Below, piece by piece: positions 7,640 to 16,189 of a stretch of DNA of 64,000 nucleotides. The notes beneath the pieces are model-generated. The model was not told the origin of the DNA and made no database searches. It was given only the letters and a program-made list of their open reading frames with translations. Source of the DNA: JAWWPY01 sp963822825 (lineage in GTDB: Bacteria; Actinomycetota; Actinomycetes; Streptosporangiales; Streptosporangiaceae); NCBI GenBank assembly GCA_963822825.1, contig CAWGIW010000012.1:310001-374000 (forward strand), read 5' to 3'. A program made the translations under genes and the position numbers. Within the stretch, counting starts at the first letter, position 1, and each line of letters begins with the position of its first letter.

Positions 7640-8761
7640 GTGACCAAGGACGGCAGCAACGCGCGCAAGCAGGCGGCCCGCGAACTGGCCGCGGCCGAAC
7701 AGATCCCCTACACCAAGGCCCGGCGGCGGATCGATCGGCTCGCCTCACCCGTTCCATCGGCCGGTGATGAGATCACCGCCACGGCCGGCCCAGGCGGGGT
7801 GGCCCGGCCCCGGGCCCGGGTTGCCCCGCCGGTCGCGACCATCACCACGGACGCCGTCCTCATCGGCCACACCGGCCGTGTCCAATCGGTGGCGTTCAGC
7901 CCCGATGGCCGCGTCCTGGCCAGCTGCGGAGACGTCACCGCCCGCCGGTGGGACCTGGCCACCAGGCAAACCATCTCCGTCCTCACCAGCGAGACCCCCG
8001 TGACGTCGATGGCCCTCAGCCCGGACGGACACACCCTGGCCCTAGCCGACTCGAACGCGGCCGTGTCGCTGTGGACCATCGCCACCGGGCGGATCACCGC
8101 CCTCACCGGATTCACCGGCCGTGTCCAATCGGTGGCGTTCAGCCCGGACGGCCGCACCCTGGCCAGCAGTGAGGCGCAGCCGCAGCCGCGGCAACCCGGC
8201 CAAGTTCCCCCCAAATGGCGGACCACCACCACCATTCGGCGGTGGGATCTGGCCACCGGGCAGGCCACCACGGCGTCGTCCCTGGCCGACAGCTACGGCC
8301 ATGCGATGGCGTTTCATCCCGGCGGGCAGATTCTGGCCAGCAGCGGAGGTCTGGACGGCGCGGCGCAGCTGCTGGACCTGGCTACCGGCCAGGTCACCAT
8401 GCTCGCCGGCCACACCTCGGGCATCGAGGCGGTGGCGTTCAGCCCGGACGGCCGCAGGCTGGCCACTGGCAGTACGGACGCCACCGTCCGGCTGTGGGAC
8501 CTCGCCACCGGGCAGACCACGGCCACCCTGACCCCCCACGGCGGCTATGTAGTCTCGGTGGCGTTCAGCCCCGATGGCCGCGTCCTGGCCAGCGCCAGCC
8601 TGGACGCCACCGTGCGGCTGTGGGACCCGGCGACCGGGCAGGCCACCGCGACGCTCTTCGGCCATGCCGATTTCGTCACCTCCACGGCGTTCAGCCCCGA
8701 CGGCCGCGCTCTGGCCAGCGGCAGCCTGGACAAGACAGTGCGGCTGTGGGCGCTAGGTTGA
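7640..8761 (+). CDS. WD40 repeat protein (seven-bladed propeller)
   Basis: A 373-residue protein. Residues about 70-373 hold seven WD40 blades, each with the signature AFSPDGR or a variant followed by LAS and a WD or WxLA element (one blade reads AFHPGGQ). That is a complete propeller, a scaffold for protein-protein contacts. No kinase, NACHT or protease domain is fused. The first 45 residues are a basic helical segment (NARKQAARELAAAEQ, then YTKARRRI). I recall similar N-termini in other actinobacterial proteins, so it may be a separate docking module. The GTG start has AGGAG about 11 bp upstream. No signal peptide, so cytoplasmic. Confidence 0.85.
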   Translation: MTKDGSNARKQAARELAAAEQIPYTKARRRIDRLASPVPSAGDEITATAGPGGVARPRARVAPPVATITTDAVLIGHTGRVQSVAFSPDGRVLASCGDVTARRWDLATRQTISVLTSETPVTSMALSPDGHTLALADSNAAVSLWTIATGRITALTGFTGRVQSVAFSPDGRTLASSEAQPQPRQPGQVPPKWRTTTTIRRWDLATGQATTASSLADSYGHAMAFHPGGQILASSGGLDGAAQLLDLATGQVTMLAGHTSGIEAVAFSPDGRRLATGSTDATVRLWDLATGQTTATLTPHGGYVVSVAFSPDGRVLASASLDATVRLWDPATGQATATLFGHADFVTSTAFSPDGRALASGSLDKTVRLWALG

Positions 8762-8817
8762 AAGTTGCGGCCAGGAGGCCAACCATCGGCCTGCCCAGGT
8801 ACGGAAGGAGGACACCG

Positions 8818-9894
8818 GTGTCCGGAGGATTGCCCCGCTTCCGCTCCATCCTCGACCAGTTCGCTCCCTACAAGCCGGGCCACCGGGTGTCTGGGCCGGG
8901 CGGCCGGTCGATCAAGCTCTCCTCCAACGAGTCACCGTTCGGCCCGCTGCCGTCGGTGGCCGAGGCCATCGCCGAGGCCGTGCGCGGGGTCAACCGGTAC
9001 CCCGACAACGGCGCCGCCGGCCTGACCGAGGCGATCTCGCGCCGGTTCGCCGTCCCGCCGGAGCACGTCGCGATCGGCTGTGGCTCGGTGGGCGTCACTC
9101 AGCAACTGCTGGAGGCGGTCGGCGAGCCGGGCGCCGAGGTGCTTTACGCGTGGCGCTCGTTCGAGGCCTACCCGACGCTGGTTGATCTGTCCGCGGCAAC
9201 CTCGGTCCGGGTTCCCCTGCTCCACGAAACCCATGACCTCAACGGATTGGCCCAGGCCATCACGCCGCACACCCGGGTGGTCTTTGTCTGCAACCCGAAC
9301 AACCCAACCGGCACCGTGGTGCACGCGGGCCCGCTGGCGGAGTTCATCGACCGGGTGCCGGCGGACTGCCTGGTGGTGCTGGACGAGGCCTACGCCGAGT
9401 ATGTGCGCGACCCGGACGTGCCCGACGGGATCGCGCTCTACCGTGACCGGCCGAACGTTGCGGTGCTGCGCACCTTCTCGAAGGCCTACGGCCTGGCCGG
9501 ATTGCGGGTGGGCTTCATGGTGGCGCACCCGGGCGTGGCCGGGGCGGTTCGCAAGACCATGCTGCCGTTCACGGTGAACGCCATCGCGCAGGCCGCGGCG
9601 ATCGCCTCGCTCGCGGCCGAAGGCGAACTGCTGGACCGGGTCGCGGTGGTGGTCAAGGAGCGGGTCAGGGTCCGCGACGAACTGCTCGCCCAGGGCTGGA
9701 CCGTGCCGCCGGCCGAGGCCAACTTCGTCTGGCTGCGGCTTGCGGAAGACACCCAGGATTTCGCCCACGCCTGCGAGCGGGCCGGGGTCAGCGTCCGGGC
9801 CTTCGGCGCGGAGGGGGCCCGCGTCTCGATCGGTGATCACGACGAGAACGGCGCGTTCCTGGAGGTCGCGCGGGAGTATCCGCGCCGCCACTGA
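8818..9894 (+). CDS. Histidinol-phosphate aminotransferase-like, PLP-dependent (HisC family)
   Basis: A 358-residue fold-type I aminotransferase. Landmarks are SSNESPFGPLP near the N-terminus, CNPNNPTGT, a VVLDEAYAEY acidic cofactor motif, the PLP lysine in RTFSKAYGLAGLRVG and a C-terminal arginine segment. HisC-type enzymes transaminate histidinol phosphate, but actinobacterial relatives at non-his loci often act as aromatic aminotransferases. No other his genes are present here, so the substrate is open. The GTG start has an excellent GGAAGGAGG 6-7 bp upstream. It converges on a regulator gene with 25 bp between stops. Confidence 0.85.
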   Translation: MSGGLPRFRSILDQFAPYKPGHRVSGPGGRSIKLSSNESPFGPLPSVAEAIAEAVRGVNRYPDNGAAGLTEAISRRFAVPPEHVAIGCGSVGVTQQLLEAVGEPGAEVLYAWRSFEAYPTLVDLSAATSVRVPLLHETHDLNGLAQAITPHTRVVFVCNPNNPTGTVVHAGPLAEFIDRVPADCLVVLDEAYAEYVRDPDVPDGIALYRDRPNVAVLRTFSKAYGLAGLRVGFMVAHPGVAGAVRKTMLPFTVNAIAQAAAIASLAAEGELLDRVAVVVKERVRVRDELLAQGWTVPPAEANFVWLRLAEDTQDFAHACERAGVSVRAFGAEGARVSIGDHDENGAFLEVAREYPRRH

Positions 9895-9919
9895 TGCCGT
9901 ATGGGCCGCCGGGCGCGGG

Positions 9920-11314
9920 CTAGCGCGTGGTGCGGCGTTCCAGCTTCTCGGTGACCAGGCGGTAGAACTGGCGCGGCCGGCCGGGCTGCGGTGTCCGGCT
10001 CGGCGGAAGCGGCCAGGCCAGCCCTTCCTCGACCAGGCTGTGCAGCAGCCGCCGGGCCGTCCGCGGCGTGACGCCGAGCAGCCGGCCCGCGGTCTCCGCG
10101 TCCACAACCAGCGCGCCCTCCGCCGCGGCCAGTTTGTCCGCCAGCCGGGCCAGCGTCTCCAGGCCCCGAGGCCTGGTGGCCGCGGCGGCGGCCGCGGCCG
10201 GATGACGCGGCGCGGGCACGAGGGCGTGCCCCTCCCGGTCCAGGGCGAATCCACGGGTGCCCGGCCCGGTGTGCGAGCGGGAAAGCGCCGCGTGGGCGTG
10301 AGTCTCGGCATCCTGCGCCGTCCGCCCCATGCCGACGCCCACTTCGACCACGATGCCGAGTTCGGTGCGGGCACGCTCGGTGAAAGGCGGTACCCGGAAT
10401 CCGTCGGTCGCTGCCGCCAGGGAACCGCGGGTGGCCGTGACGAGAAAGCAATGGTCGCTCAGCGGGCTGACCGAGGCGTGCATCCGCTGTGCCTCCTGCA
10501 CCAGGAACCTGTGCACGGTGAGCCGCAGTTCCTCCCGTGACGGGCGCGGCGCCGACCGGCGCGTCGTGTCACGCAGCGTGGGCACCTCCACGACCGTCAC
10601 CGCGAGCTGTGCCTCCTCCAGCCTGCGGTGCGCGCCGAGCAGGGTCGCGGTACGCAGCGCGGACCGGATCGCGCTTCCGGTGGGCCGCACGATGAGCACG
10701 GGGATCCCGGCCGCCGTCAGCCGCTGGGCGACCGAATCCAGGCAGGTGAACGCCACCGAGATCTCTTCCCGGCGCCAGAGCCGTTCGTGGAAGGCGGCCA
10801 GGGTGGCCGCGCTCGCGGCATCCTCGCGCACGTGCACACCCCCGGTGTCCACGCCCAGCTCGGCGAATGCGTCTTCCACGTCGATGCGGCTCAGGACGTC
10901 CACGCTGACCCGGCTCAGGTCGTGGCCACCGTCCCTGGTGGCCCGCAGCAGTGCGGCGTACAGCGCGCTGCCGCTGAGCGGGATAAAGGTCGCCGGCCCC
11001 CGCAGGGCGCCGGCCCGGCGTGCGTATTCGTAGGGCACCTGGCTGGCGAAGAGGCAGGCATCGACGGTCGTCCCGAGCCGCAGGACCTTGTCGGCCGCCT
11101 CCTGCTCGCTCCGGTACGCCGCGGCGATAAGCCGCCTGGCCAGCCCGGTCCCACCGACAGCCTGCCCCGGCGGTAGGCCGGGGCCGGACTGCGCCGCCCC
11201 CGTGGCGTGGGTTCCTGTCGCGGCCGCCCCGGACAGCATGACCCGCTCGACCAGATCGTGCGGCCCGATGACACCTATGGTGAGCTCGGCCGAGGACTTG
11301 CGCTGGCTGGTCAC
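9920..11314 (-). CDS. Multidomain winged-helix transcriptional regulator
   Basis: A 464-residue protein that I do not recognise as a named family. The first 200 residues look like an alpha/beta ligand-binding domain (LTIGVIGPHDLVERV; later VDACLFASQVPYEYA and IPVLIVRPTGSAI). Residues about 265-350 have a degenerate nucleotidyl-cyclase or GGDEF-like feel (VGVGMGRTAQDAETHA followed by an AL-x-S helix). The C-terminal 80 residues are a winged helix (AETAGRLLGVTPRTARRLLH, then GRPRQFYRL). The start is a GTG with no strong Shine-Dalgarno. It probably senses a small molecule and regulates unlinked or adjacent genes; the aminotransferase is the nearest candidate. Confidence 0.6.
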   Translation of the reverse strand: MTSQRKSSAELTIGVIGPHDLVERVMLSGAAATGTHATGAAQSGPGLPPGQAVGGTGLARRLIAAAYRSEQEAADKVLRLGTTVDACLFASQVPYEYARRAGALRGPATFIPLSGSALYAALLRATRDGGHDLSRVSVDVLSRIDVEDAFAELGVDTGGVHVREDAASAATLAAFHERLWRREEISVAFTCLDSVAQRLTAAGIPVLIVRPTGSAIRSALRTATLLGAHRRLEEAQLAVTVVEVPTLRDTTRRSAPRPSREELRLTVHRFLVQEAQRMHASVSPLSDHCFLVTATRGSLAAATDGFRVPPFTERARTELGIVVEVGVGMGRTAQDAETHAHAALSRSHTGPGTRGFALDREGHALVPAPRHPAAAAAAATRPRGLETLARLADKLAAAEGALVVDAETAGRLLGVTPRTARRLLHSLVEEGLAWPLPPSRTPQPGRPRQFYRLVTEKLERRTTR

Positions 11315-11587
11315 CGGCGGCCACCTGGGCGACCGGCGATCCTGCCTGCCACGGGCACTAACCGCCCGCCGGCCTGGCGCTGCGTCATTTCCTGAGGACT
11401 CACTGTCCGACCTTTACGCTGTGCGATTGCACGATCGTATATTTCGCAACTCGCCTGGGAGGTACCAGAAGGGAATCTACGTCACAATTTCGGGCGTTCG
11501 TTCCCGGAACGGGCTGACATCCGGCCCGGCCAGGGCGGCCCGCAGCCCGGGACGAACCCGGCGGGAGGTTGCGACGGCCCGGGCCAG
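11315..11587. other. Intergenic region between the regulator and murA
   Basis: Non-coding stretch of about 270 bp upstream of the regulator and downstream of murA. It includes an AT-richer patch at about 11420-11455 with GCGATTGC and ACGATCGT palindromic words, the likely regulator promoter area. No ORF with family-like sequence is seen. Confidence 0.35.
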
Positions 11588-12871
11588 TCAGCCGCTGGCC
11601 TCCGCGGTGATGTCAGCGCCCAGGCTGGTCAGCCGCTCGGCGATGTTCGCGTGCCCCCGGTCGATCAGGTAGCCGGGCGCGACCACGGTCTCGCCTTCGG
11701 CGGCGAGCCCGGCCAGGATCAGCGCGATGCCGGTGCGCAGGTCGTGCGCCACGACCTTGGTTCCCCTGAGCGTGGACGGGCCGTGCACGATGACCACGTC
11801 ACCGTCGTCCACCTCAACCTTCGCGCCGAGCTTGTTGAGCTCACCGACGAGCGTGTAGCGGCCGTCAAAGATCGTTTCCCGGATGTAGCTCGTGCCGTCG
11901 GCCAGGCAGCTCAGCGTCATGATCGGTGACTGCAGGTCGGTGGCGAACCCGGGGTACGGACTCGTGATCACGTTGATCGGCCGCAGTGTGCGTTCCCGCC
12001 GCACCTGGAGCACCGCGCCAGCGGACGAGAACTCCACGCCCATCTGCTCGAGCTTCCAGCGGACCACCCCGAAGTGCTCCAGCGAGGCACCGACCAGGCT
12101 CAGCTCGCCGCCGGTGATCGCCGCCGCCATCGCGAAGACGCCCGCGTCGATCCGGTCAGGCATCACCGTGTGCTCGGTCGCGGTCAGCTCAGACACGCCG
12201 CGCACCGTGACGAATCCAGTCCCGCCGCCCCTGATGTCCGCACCCATCTTCGTCAGGAAGGCGATGACGTCCAGCACCTCAGGCTCGAGCGCGGTGTTGT
12301 CGATGATCGTGGTGCCCGGCGCCAGGGACGCCGCCATGATCAGGTTCTCGGTCCCCGTGTGGGACGGGGTGTCCAGGTAGAGATGGGCACCGCGGAGATG
12401 GCCCGCCTTGATGTGGATCCTGTCCTCGCCTTCCTCCACCGTGGCGCCCAGCCGGGCGAAGCCGCGATAGTGGAAGTCGAGGTTGCGGTTGCCCAGATTG
12501 CATCCGCCGATGCCCTCGATGACCGCCTCACCCAGCCGGTGCAGAAGCGCCGGGACGAAAAGCACCGATGAACGGAACCGGCGCGCGATCTCGGCGGGCA
12601 GTACCGGGCTGGTCAGCCGGGACGCGTCCACCACGAGGGTCCGCTCGGTTTCATGGAACTTGACCACCGCGCCGACCGCCTGGGCCAGCTCCACCGCCCG
12701 GCGCACGTCCTCGATCGGCGGCACGTTCCGCAGGACCGTCCGCCCCTTGGCGGTCAGGAGAGACGCCGCGATCATCTTCAGTGCGGCGTTCTTGGCGCCC
12801 TGCACGAAGACCGTGCCCTGCAACGGGGTGCCGCCTCGCACGCGATAGCAGGTTTCGGGGCCAATGGTCAT
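11588..12871 (-). CDS. murA: UDP-N-acetylglucosamine 1-carboxyvinyltransferase (divergent MurA)
   Basis: A 427-residue EPSP-synthase-fold enzyme. It transfers enolpyruvate from PEP to UDP-GlcNAc, the first committed step of peptidoglycan synthesis, in the cytoplasm. Catalytic residues can be placed: Lys in QGAKNAALK, Cys in GGCNLGNRN with the essential Arg five residues on, Asp in PGFATDLQ and Arg in DLRTGIAL. The loop after the catalytic Cys (NLGNRNLDFH) departs from the usual GARPVDLH pattern, which may mark a MurA paralogue subfamily. The ATG at 12871 has CAGGAG about 11 bp upstream. The in-frame upstream extension is rejected as compositional. About 220 bp of non-coding sequence separates it from purC. 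Confidence 0.88.
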   Translation of the reverse strand: MTIGPETCYRVRGGTPLQGTVFVQGAKNAALKMIAASLLTAKGRTVLRNVPPIEDVRRAVELAQAVGAVVKFHETERTLVVDASRLTSPVLPAEIARRFRSSVLFVPALLHRLGEAVIEGIGGCNLGNRNLDFHYRGFARLGATVEEGEDRIHIKAGHLRGAHLYLDTPSHTGTENLIMAASLAPGTTIIDNTALEPEVLDVIAFLTKMGADIRGGGTGFVTVRGVSELTATEHTVMPDRIDAGVFAMAAAITGGELSLVGASLEHFGVVRWKLEQMGVEFSSAGAVLQVRRERTLRPINVITSPYPGFATDLQSPIMTLSCLADGTSYIRETIFDGRYTLVGELNKLGAKVEVDDGDVVIVHGPSTLRGTKVVAHDLRTGIALILAGLAAEGETVVAPGYLIDRGHANIAERLTSLGADITAEASG

Positions 12872-13091
12872 AGAGCTCAAGCTCCTGTCCCTCCGGTACG
12901 CGACGCCTGCCCTGCGGCGGGGCGCCGCAGGGGTTCGGCCATCGGCAGCCTGCCTGGCCAGCGGGAAGCCTGGTGCATACCGATCCCAGTATTCCACCGG
13001 CCGGTGCGGCCGTCGCCCGCCGCCCGGGTGCGCGGCGCGGCCACCGCGGATGACGGGCTGGCCGTCGCGGCCGGATCGGCTGTCACGCTGG

Positions 13092-13934
13092 TCACCCCCA
13101 TCGTCGTCCGGTGATGCGCTCGTAGGCCTCGATGTAGGACGCGCGGGCCCGTTCGACCACATAGCCGGGCAGCGGAGGTGGCTCGGTGTCGCGCCGTTGC
13201 CAGCCGGCCTCCGGTGAGTCTAGCCAGTCGCGGACGATCTGCTTGTCGAACGAGCGCTGCGGCCGGCCCGGCCGCCATTGGTCGGCCGGCCAGAACCTGG
13301 ACGAGTCCGGGGTCAGCACCTCATCGGCCAGCAGGAGCCGGCCGCCGAGATCGAAACCAAGCTCAATCTTGGTGTCGGCCACGATCAGCCCGGCCTGTCC
13401 GGCGATGGCCGCGCCGCGCTGGTATACCGCCAGAGTGATGCGTTCAAGCTGGCCGGCGACATCGGCGCCCACCCGGGCCGAGACTTCGGCGACGGAAATG
13501 TTCTCGTCGTGTTCACCCCGCGGTGCCTTGGTCGCGGGGGTGAAGACCGGCTCGGGCAGCCTCGACGCCTCGACCAGCCCAGGTGGCAGCGCGACTCCGC
13601 AGACCGCACCGGCCCGCCGGTACTCGGCCAGAGCCGACCCGGTCAGGTAGCCGCGGGCCACGCACTCCACGGGAAGCATCGACAGTTTCTGGCAGGCCAC
13701 CGCCCGTCCGGCGAACTCGGCCGGGATGCTGGCCGACACGAGGTGATTGGGGACCACGTCGGCGAGCTGTTCGAACCACCACAGCGAGAGCTGGGTCAAG
13801 ATCTTGCCCTTGTCCGGTATCGGCGTGGACAGGACGTGATCGTAGGCGGAGACCCGGTCGGTCGCGACGAGCAGCAGCAGCCCGTCGTCGGTCTCATAGA
13901 CCTCGCGGACCTTGCCGGAATAGATGTGCTTCAC
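13092..13934 (-). CDS. purC: Phosphoribosylaminoimidazole-succinocarboxamide synthase (SAICAR synthetase)
   Basis: A 280-residue enzyme that joins CAIR and aspartate with ATP to make SAICAR in purine synthesis. Clear family blocks are IYSGKVREVYE, ATDRVSAYDHVL, PIPDKGKILTQLS, VECVARGYLTGSA, IVADTKIELGFD and DEVLTPDSSRFWPA. ATG start. It lies 61 bp downstream of purB on the same strand, and the two form a purine operon. A 6-bp CCCGCG...CGCGGG hairpin sits in that gap. Confidence 0.95.
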   Translation of the reverse strand: MKHIYSGKVREVYETDDGLLLLVATDRVSAYDHVLSTPIPDKGKILTQLSLWWFEQLADVVPNHLVSASIPAEFAGRAVACQKLSMLPVECVARGYLTGSALAEYRRAGAVCGVALPPGLVEASRLPEPVFTPATKAPRGEHDENISVAEVSARVGADVAGQLERITLAVYQRGAAIAGQAGLIVADTKIELGFDLGGRLLLADEVLTPDSSRFWPADQWRPGRPQRSFDKQIVRDWLDSPEAGWQRRDTEPPPLPGYVVERARASYIEAYERITGRRWG

Positions 13935-13995
13935 ACCGCGCTCCGTCCCGTCCCGCGCCGCTTCCGCGGGATCGGTGCCCAGGAGGCGCCGCGCC

Positions 13996-15303
13996 TCATG
14001 ACAGGCGCTCCAGCCGGTCGAACACCGGCCCGAGCCGCTCCACGTAGCGCCGGGGCCGGCAGGCCTCGTCCAGCCTGCCCTCGTCGAGGGCCTGGCCGCG
14101 CGCGGCCGCCTCGGCGCGGAGCGTCTCGCGCAGCGGCGCCCGAGTCTCCCAGGTGACCATGGCGGCCGCCTGGACCAGCGCGTAGGCGTCTTCCCTGGAC
14201 ATCCCGGCGGCGACCAGCTCGAGCAGCACGCTGGAGGTGTAGATCAGGCCGCCGGTGGACTCCAGGTTGGCCATCATCCGGGCTTCGTCCACGACCAGCC
14301 CCTCGACCACGCCGGTGGTCAGGTGCAGCAGGTAGTCGGTGGCGATGGCGGCATCAGGCAGCGCGACCCGCTCCACGCTGGAATGCGAGATGTCCCGCTC
14401 GTGCCAGAGGGCCATCCCCTCCATGACCGGCGTCACGTAGCCCCGGACCACCCGGGCCAGGCCGCAGATCCGCTCGGAGCGGATCGGATTCTTCTTGTGC
14501 GGCATCGACGACGAGCCTTTCTGGCCCACCGAGAACGGCTCGGCGAGCTCGGCGACCTCGGTCCGCTGGCCGTGCCTGACCTCCAGCGCGATCGCTTCGC
14601 ACGCCGTGGCCAGCTGGGCGGCGACAGACACCCACTCGGCGATGCCGTCACGGAACACCACCTGGGTGGCCACGTCCGCCGGGCGGAGCCCGAGCTGGGC
14701 CATCACCGTGGCCTCGATGGCGGGATCGACGTTGGAGTAGGTGCCGACCGGGCCGGACAGCTTGCCGACCGCGACCGCGTCCCGGGCCCGGCGCAGCCGG
14801 TCCCGGCAGCGTGCCACCGCGAACGCGAAGTCCGCGACCCGGTGCCCCCAGATGTCCGGCTCGGCATGAATGCCGTGGGTCCGTCCCACCCGCAACGTGT
14901 CCCGGTGGGCCAGAGCATGCTCGCGCAGCGCCGCGACCAGCCGGGACGCCTTCGCGATGAGCAGGTCGCTGGCCTCGGTCAGCTGCACCGCCAGGGCGGT
15001 GTCGAGCAGGTCCGAGGAGGTCATCCCGTAGTGCACCCAGGCCGCCGCGGAACGCGGCGTGGTGTTGTCCGCCCACGCGGTGAGGAACGCGATCACATCA
15101 TGCCCGGTGACCGCCTCCACCGCGGCGACCGCCTCGGGAGTGGGCGCGGCCGCGGCCCGGACCGGCGGCACGGACTCCTCAGGTACCGTCCCGGCCTTGG
15201 CGTGCGCCTCCAGGACGAGGGTCTCCACCTGGCACCACAGCTCGTACTTGTGGGCCTCGCTCCAGACCCGGCCCATCTCAGGCAGCGTGTAGCGGTCGAT
15301 CAC
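13996..15303 (-). CDS. purB: Adenylosuccinate lyase
   Basis: About 435 residues. It catalyses two fumarate-releasing steps, SAICAR to AICAR and adenylosuccinate to AMP. The superfamily signature SSSMPHKKNPIRSE is present, with YTLPEMGRVW at the N-terminus, HYGMTSSDLLDTA and GRTHGIHAEP. Start choice matters here. The sequence is GGGAGG-ATG-GGG-CAT-GTG, where GGGAGG directly abuts the ATG (15312) but is nine bases from the GTG (15303), so the GTG is the better ribosome start. The Shine-Dalgarno and both starts lie in the 3' arm of a strong hairpin. First gene of the purB-purC pair. Confidence 0.93.
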   Translation of the reverse strand: MIDRYTLPEMGRVWSEAHKYELWCQVETLVLEAHAKAGTVPEESVPPVRAAAAPTPEAVAAVEAVTGHDVIAFLTAWADNTTPRSAAAWVHYGMTSSDLLDTALAVQLTEASDLLIAKASRLVAALREHALAHRDTLRVGRTHGIHAEPDIWGHRVADFAFAVARCRDRLRRARDAVAVGKLSGPVGTYSNVDPAIEATVMAQLGLRPADVATQVVFRDGIAEWVSVAAQLATACEAIALEVRHGQRTEVAELAEPFSVGQKGSSSMPHKKNPIRSERICGLARVVRGYVTPVMEGMALWHERDISHSSVERVALPDAAIATDYLLHLTTGVVEGLVVDEARMMANLESTGGLIYTSSVLLELVAAGMSREDAYALVQAAAMVTWETRAPLRETLRAEAAARGQALDEGRLDEACRPRRYVERLGPVFDRLERLS

Positions 15304-15304
15304 A

Positions 15305-15345
15305 TGCCCCATCCTCCCAGAGTCTGTCTCAGGGAGGATGGGGCA
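15305..15345 (-). promoter_or_regulatory. Strong hairpin overlapping the purB ribosome-binding site
   Basis: A perfect 14-bp inverted repeat: TGCCCCATCCTCCC at 15305-15318 and its complement GGGAGGATGGGGCA at 15332-15345, with a 13-nt loop. In purB mRNA the 3' arm contains the Shine-Dalgarno and the ATG, so folding would hide the translation start. It also lies just after the upstream secreted-protein gene on the same strand and could act as a terminator, though no U-tract follows. Confidence 0.7.
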
Positions 15346-15371
15346 GTCACTCCGGGCCGGGTCAGGAGGGA

Positions 15372-15950
15372 CTAACTGTGGTCGAACCCAGGGGTATGCG
15401 CCGGGCTCTTCGCCGTTCCTCTTGCTACAACGATGGCTTTACATGCCAAATTGATATATCCACGGTCCCACTTGTAGGTGTATCCCCACGCCCCATATGC
15501 GAGCCAGCCGTAGCTGGCTGTCACCTTGTAACTAGCCGACTCCGCCTGGGAGTTCTCCACGGTCCTGACGATCGTGTGGCTAATGTTGGCATGGGCCGAC
15601 GCGACGACCTTGGGAACGCTGAAACTTACGCCTCCGCCTCCGGACTCAGTGGTCTTCGTGGTCACCGTGGTTCGGGAACCGACCTTGATCCGCAGGACGA
15701 TTCCCTTGTTCCCAGCTTTCTTAATTCTCGGTATGAAGTAGTGATGGCCGTCCCACGTGGAGTAGTACGAAACGGGTGCACAGCCCTGCGGGTTTGCTGT
15801 GGCGGCTGTGGCGGCCCCGGCTGGAACTGCTAGTCCGATGGCCGCCACGGCGACAGCCCCGGCCGTGGCCAGGACGCGCTTCGGTGAGAACACTTGTGAC
15901 CTCCAGGTTGTCGTTCCTACTGCTGGACGCGCGGACGGGGTCCGGCGCAT
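15372..15950 (-). CDS. Secreted protein of unknown function, probably horizontally acquired
   Basis: A 192-residue exported protein. The N-terminus is basic, followed by a hydrophobic core (VLATAGAVAVAAIGLAV) and an Ala-x-Ala cleavage site (PAGAATA near residue 48). The mature part is about 140 residues, rich in Ser/Thr/Val with alternating patterns (TTVTTKTTESGGGG, then VSFSVPKVV). It ends in an aromatic segment (YGWLAYGAWGYTYKWDRGY) and has two Cys that could form a disulphide. The alternating stretch resembles a beta-hairpin of aerolysin-like pore formers, a weak similarity only. Codon use is unlike the neighbours (TTG, AGA, GTA, AAT, TAT). The ATG at 15950 is chosen over the upstream in-frame ATG, whose extension is encoded by an 8-bp tandem repeat. 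Confidence 0.7.
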   Translation of the reverse strand: MRRTPSARPAVGTTTWRSQVFSPKRVLATAGAVAVAAIGLAVPAGAATAATANPQGCAPVSYYSTWDGHHYFIPRIKKAGNKGIVLRIKVGSRTTVTTKTTESGGGGVSFSVPKVVASAHANISHTIVRTVENSQAESASYKVTASYGWLAYGAWGYTYKWDRGYINLACKAIVVARGTAKSPAHTPGFDHS

Positions 15951-15996
15951 GATCCGTACCTCGAGACCTGGCTCGGTGGGCCCGGCCCGGGCTTCG

Positions 15997-16044
15997 CGGT
16001 ACAGCGGTACAGCGGTACAGCGGTACAGCGGTACAGCGGTACAA
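15997..16044. repeat. 8-bp tandem repeat CGGTACAG x6
   Basis: Five perfect consecutive copies of CGGTACAG and a sixth ending in AA. It lies 50 bp upstream of the secreted-protein start and about 145 bp before the divergent regulator. The array sits in the promoter region, so copy-number slippage could alter expression. Confidence 0.9.
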
Positions 16045-16189
16045 GAGTGAGCGGCGCATGACGGGAGATCCATGAGGTTCTACCGGCGAGTCAACCGGCG
16101 GAACTGCCGGTCCTGAGTGCCGCGTTCGGTACCCGGTACGGACCGCCGGCTGAAATAATCGGCGCATTGTCGGCTATCGCCGGTTTCAT

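Noticed and set aside
15997..16044. CRISPR array
   Set aside because: The units are contiguous 8-mers without spacers. The 13-bp and 15-bp arrays elsewhere also lack spacers.
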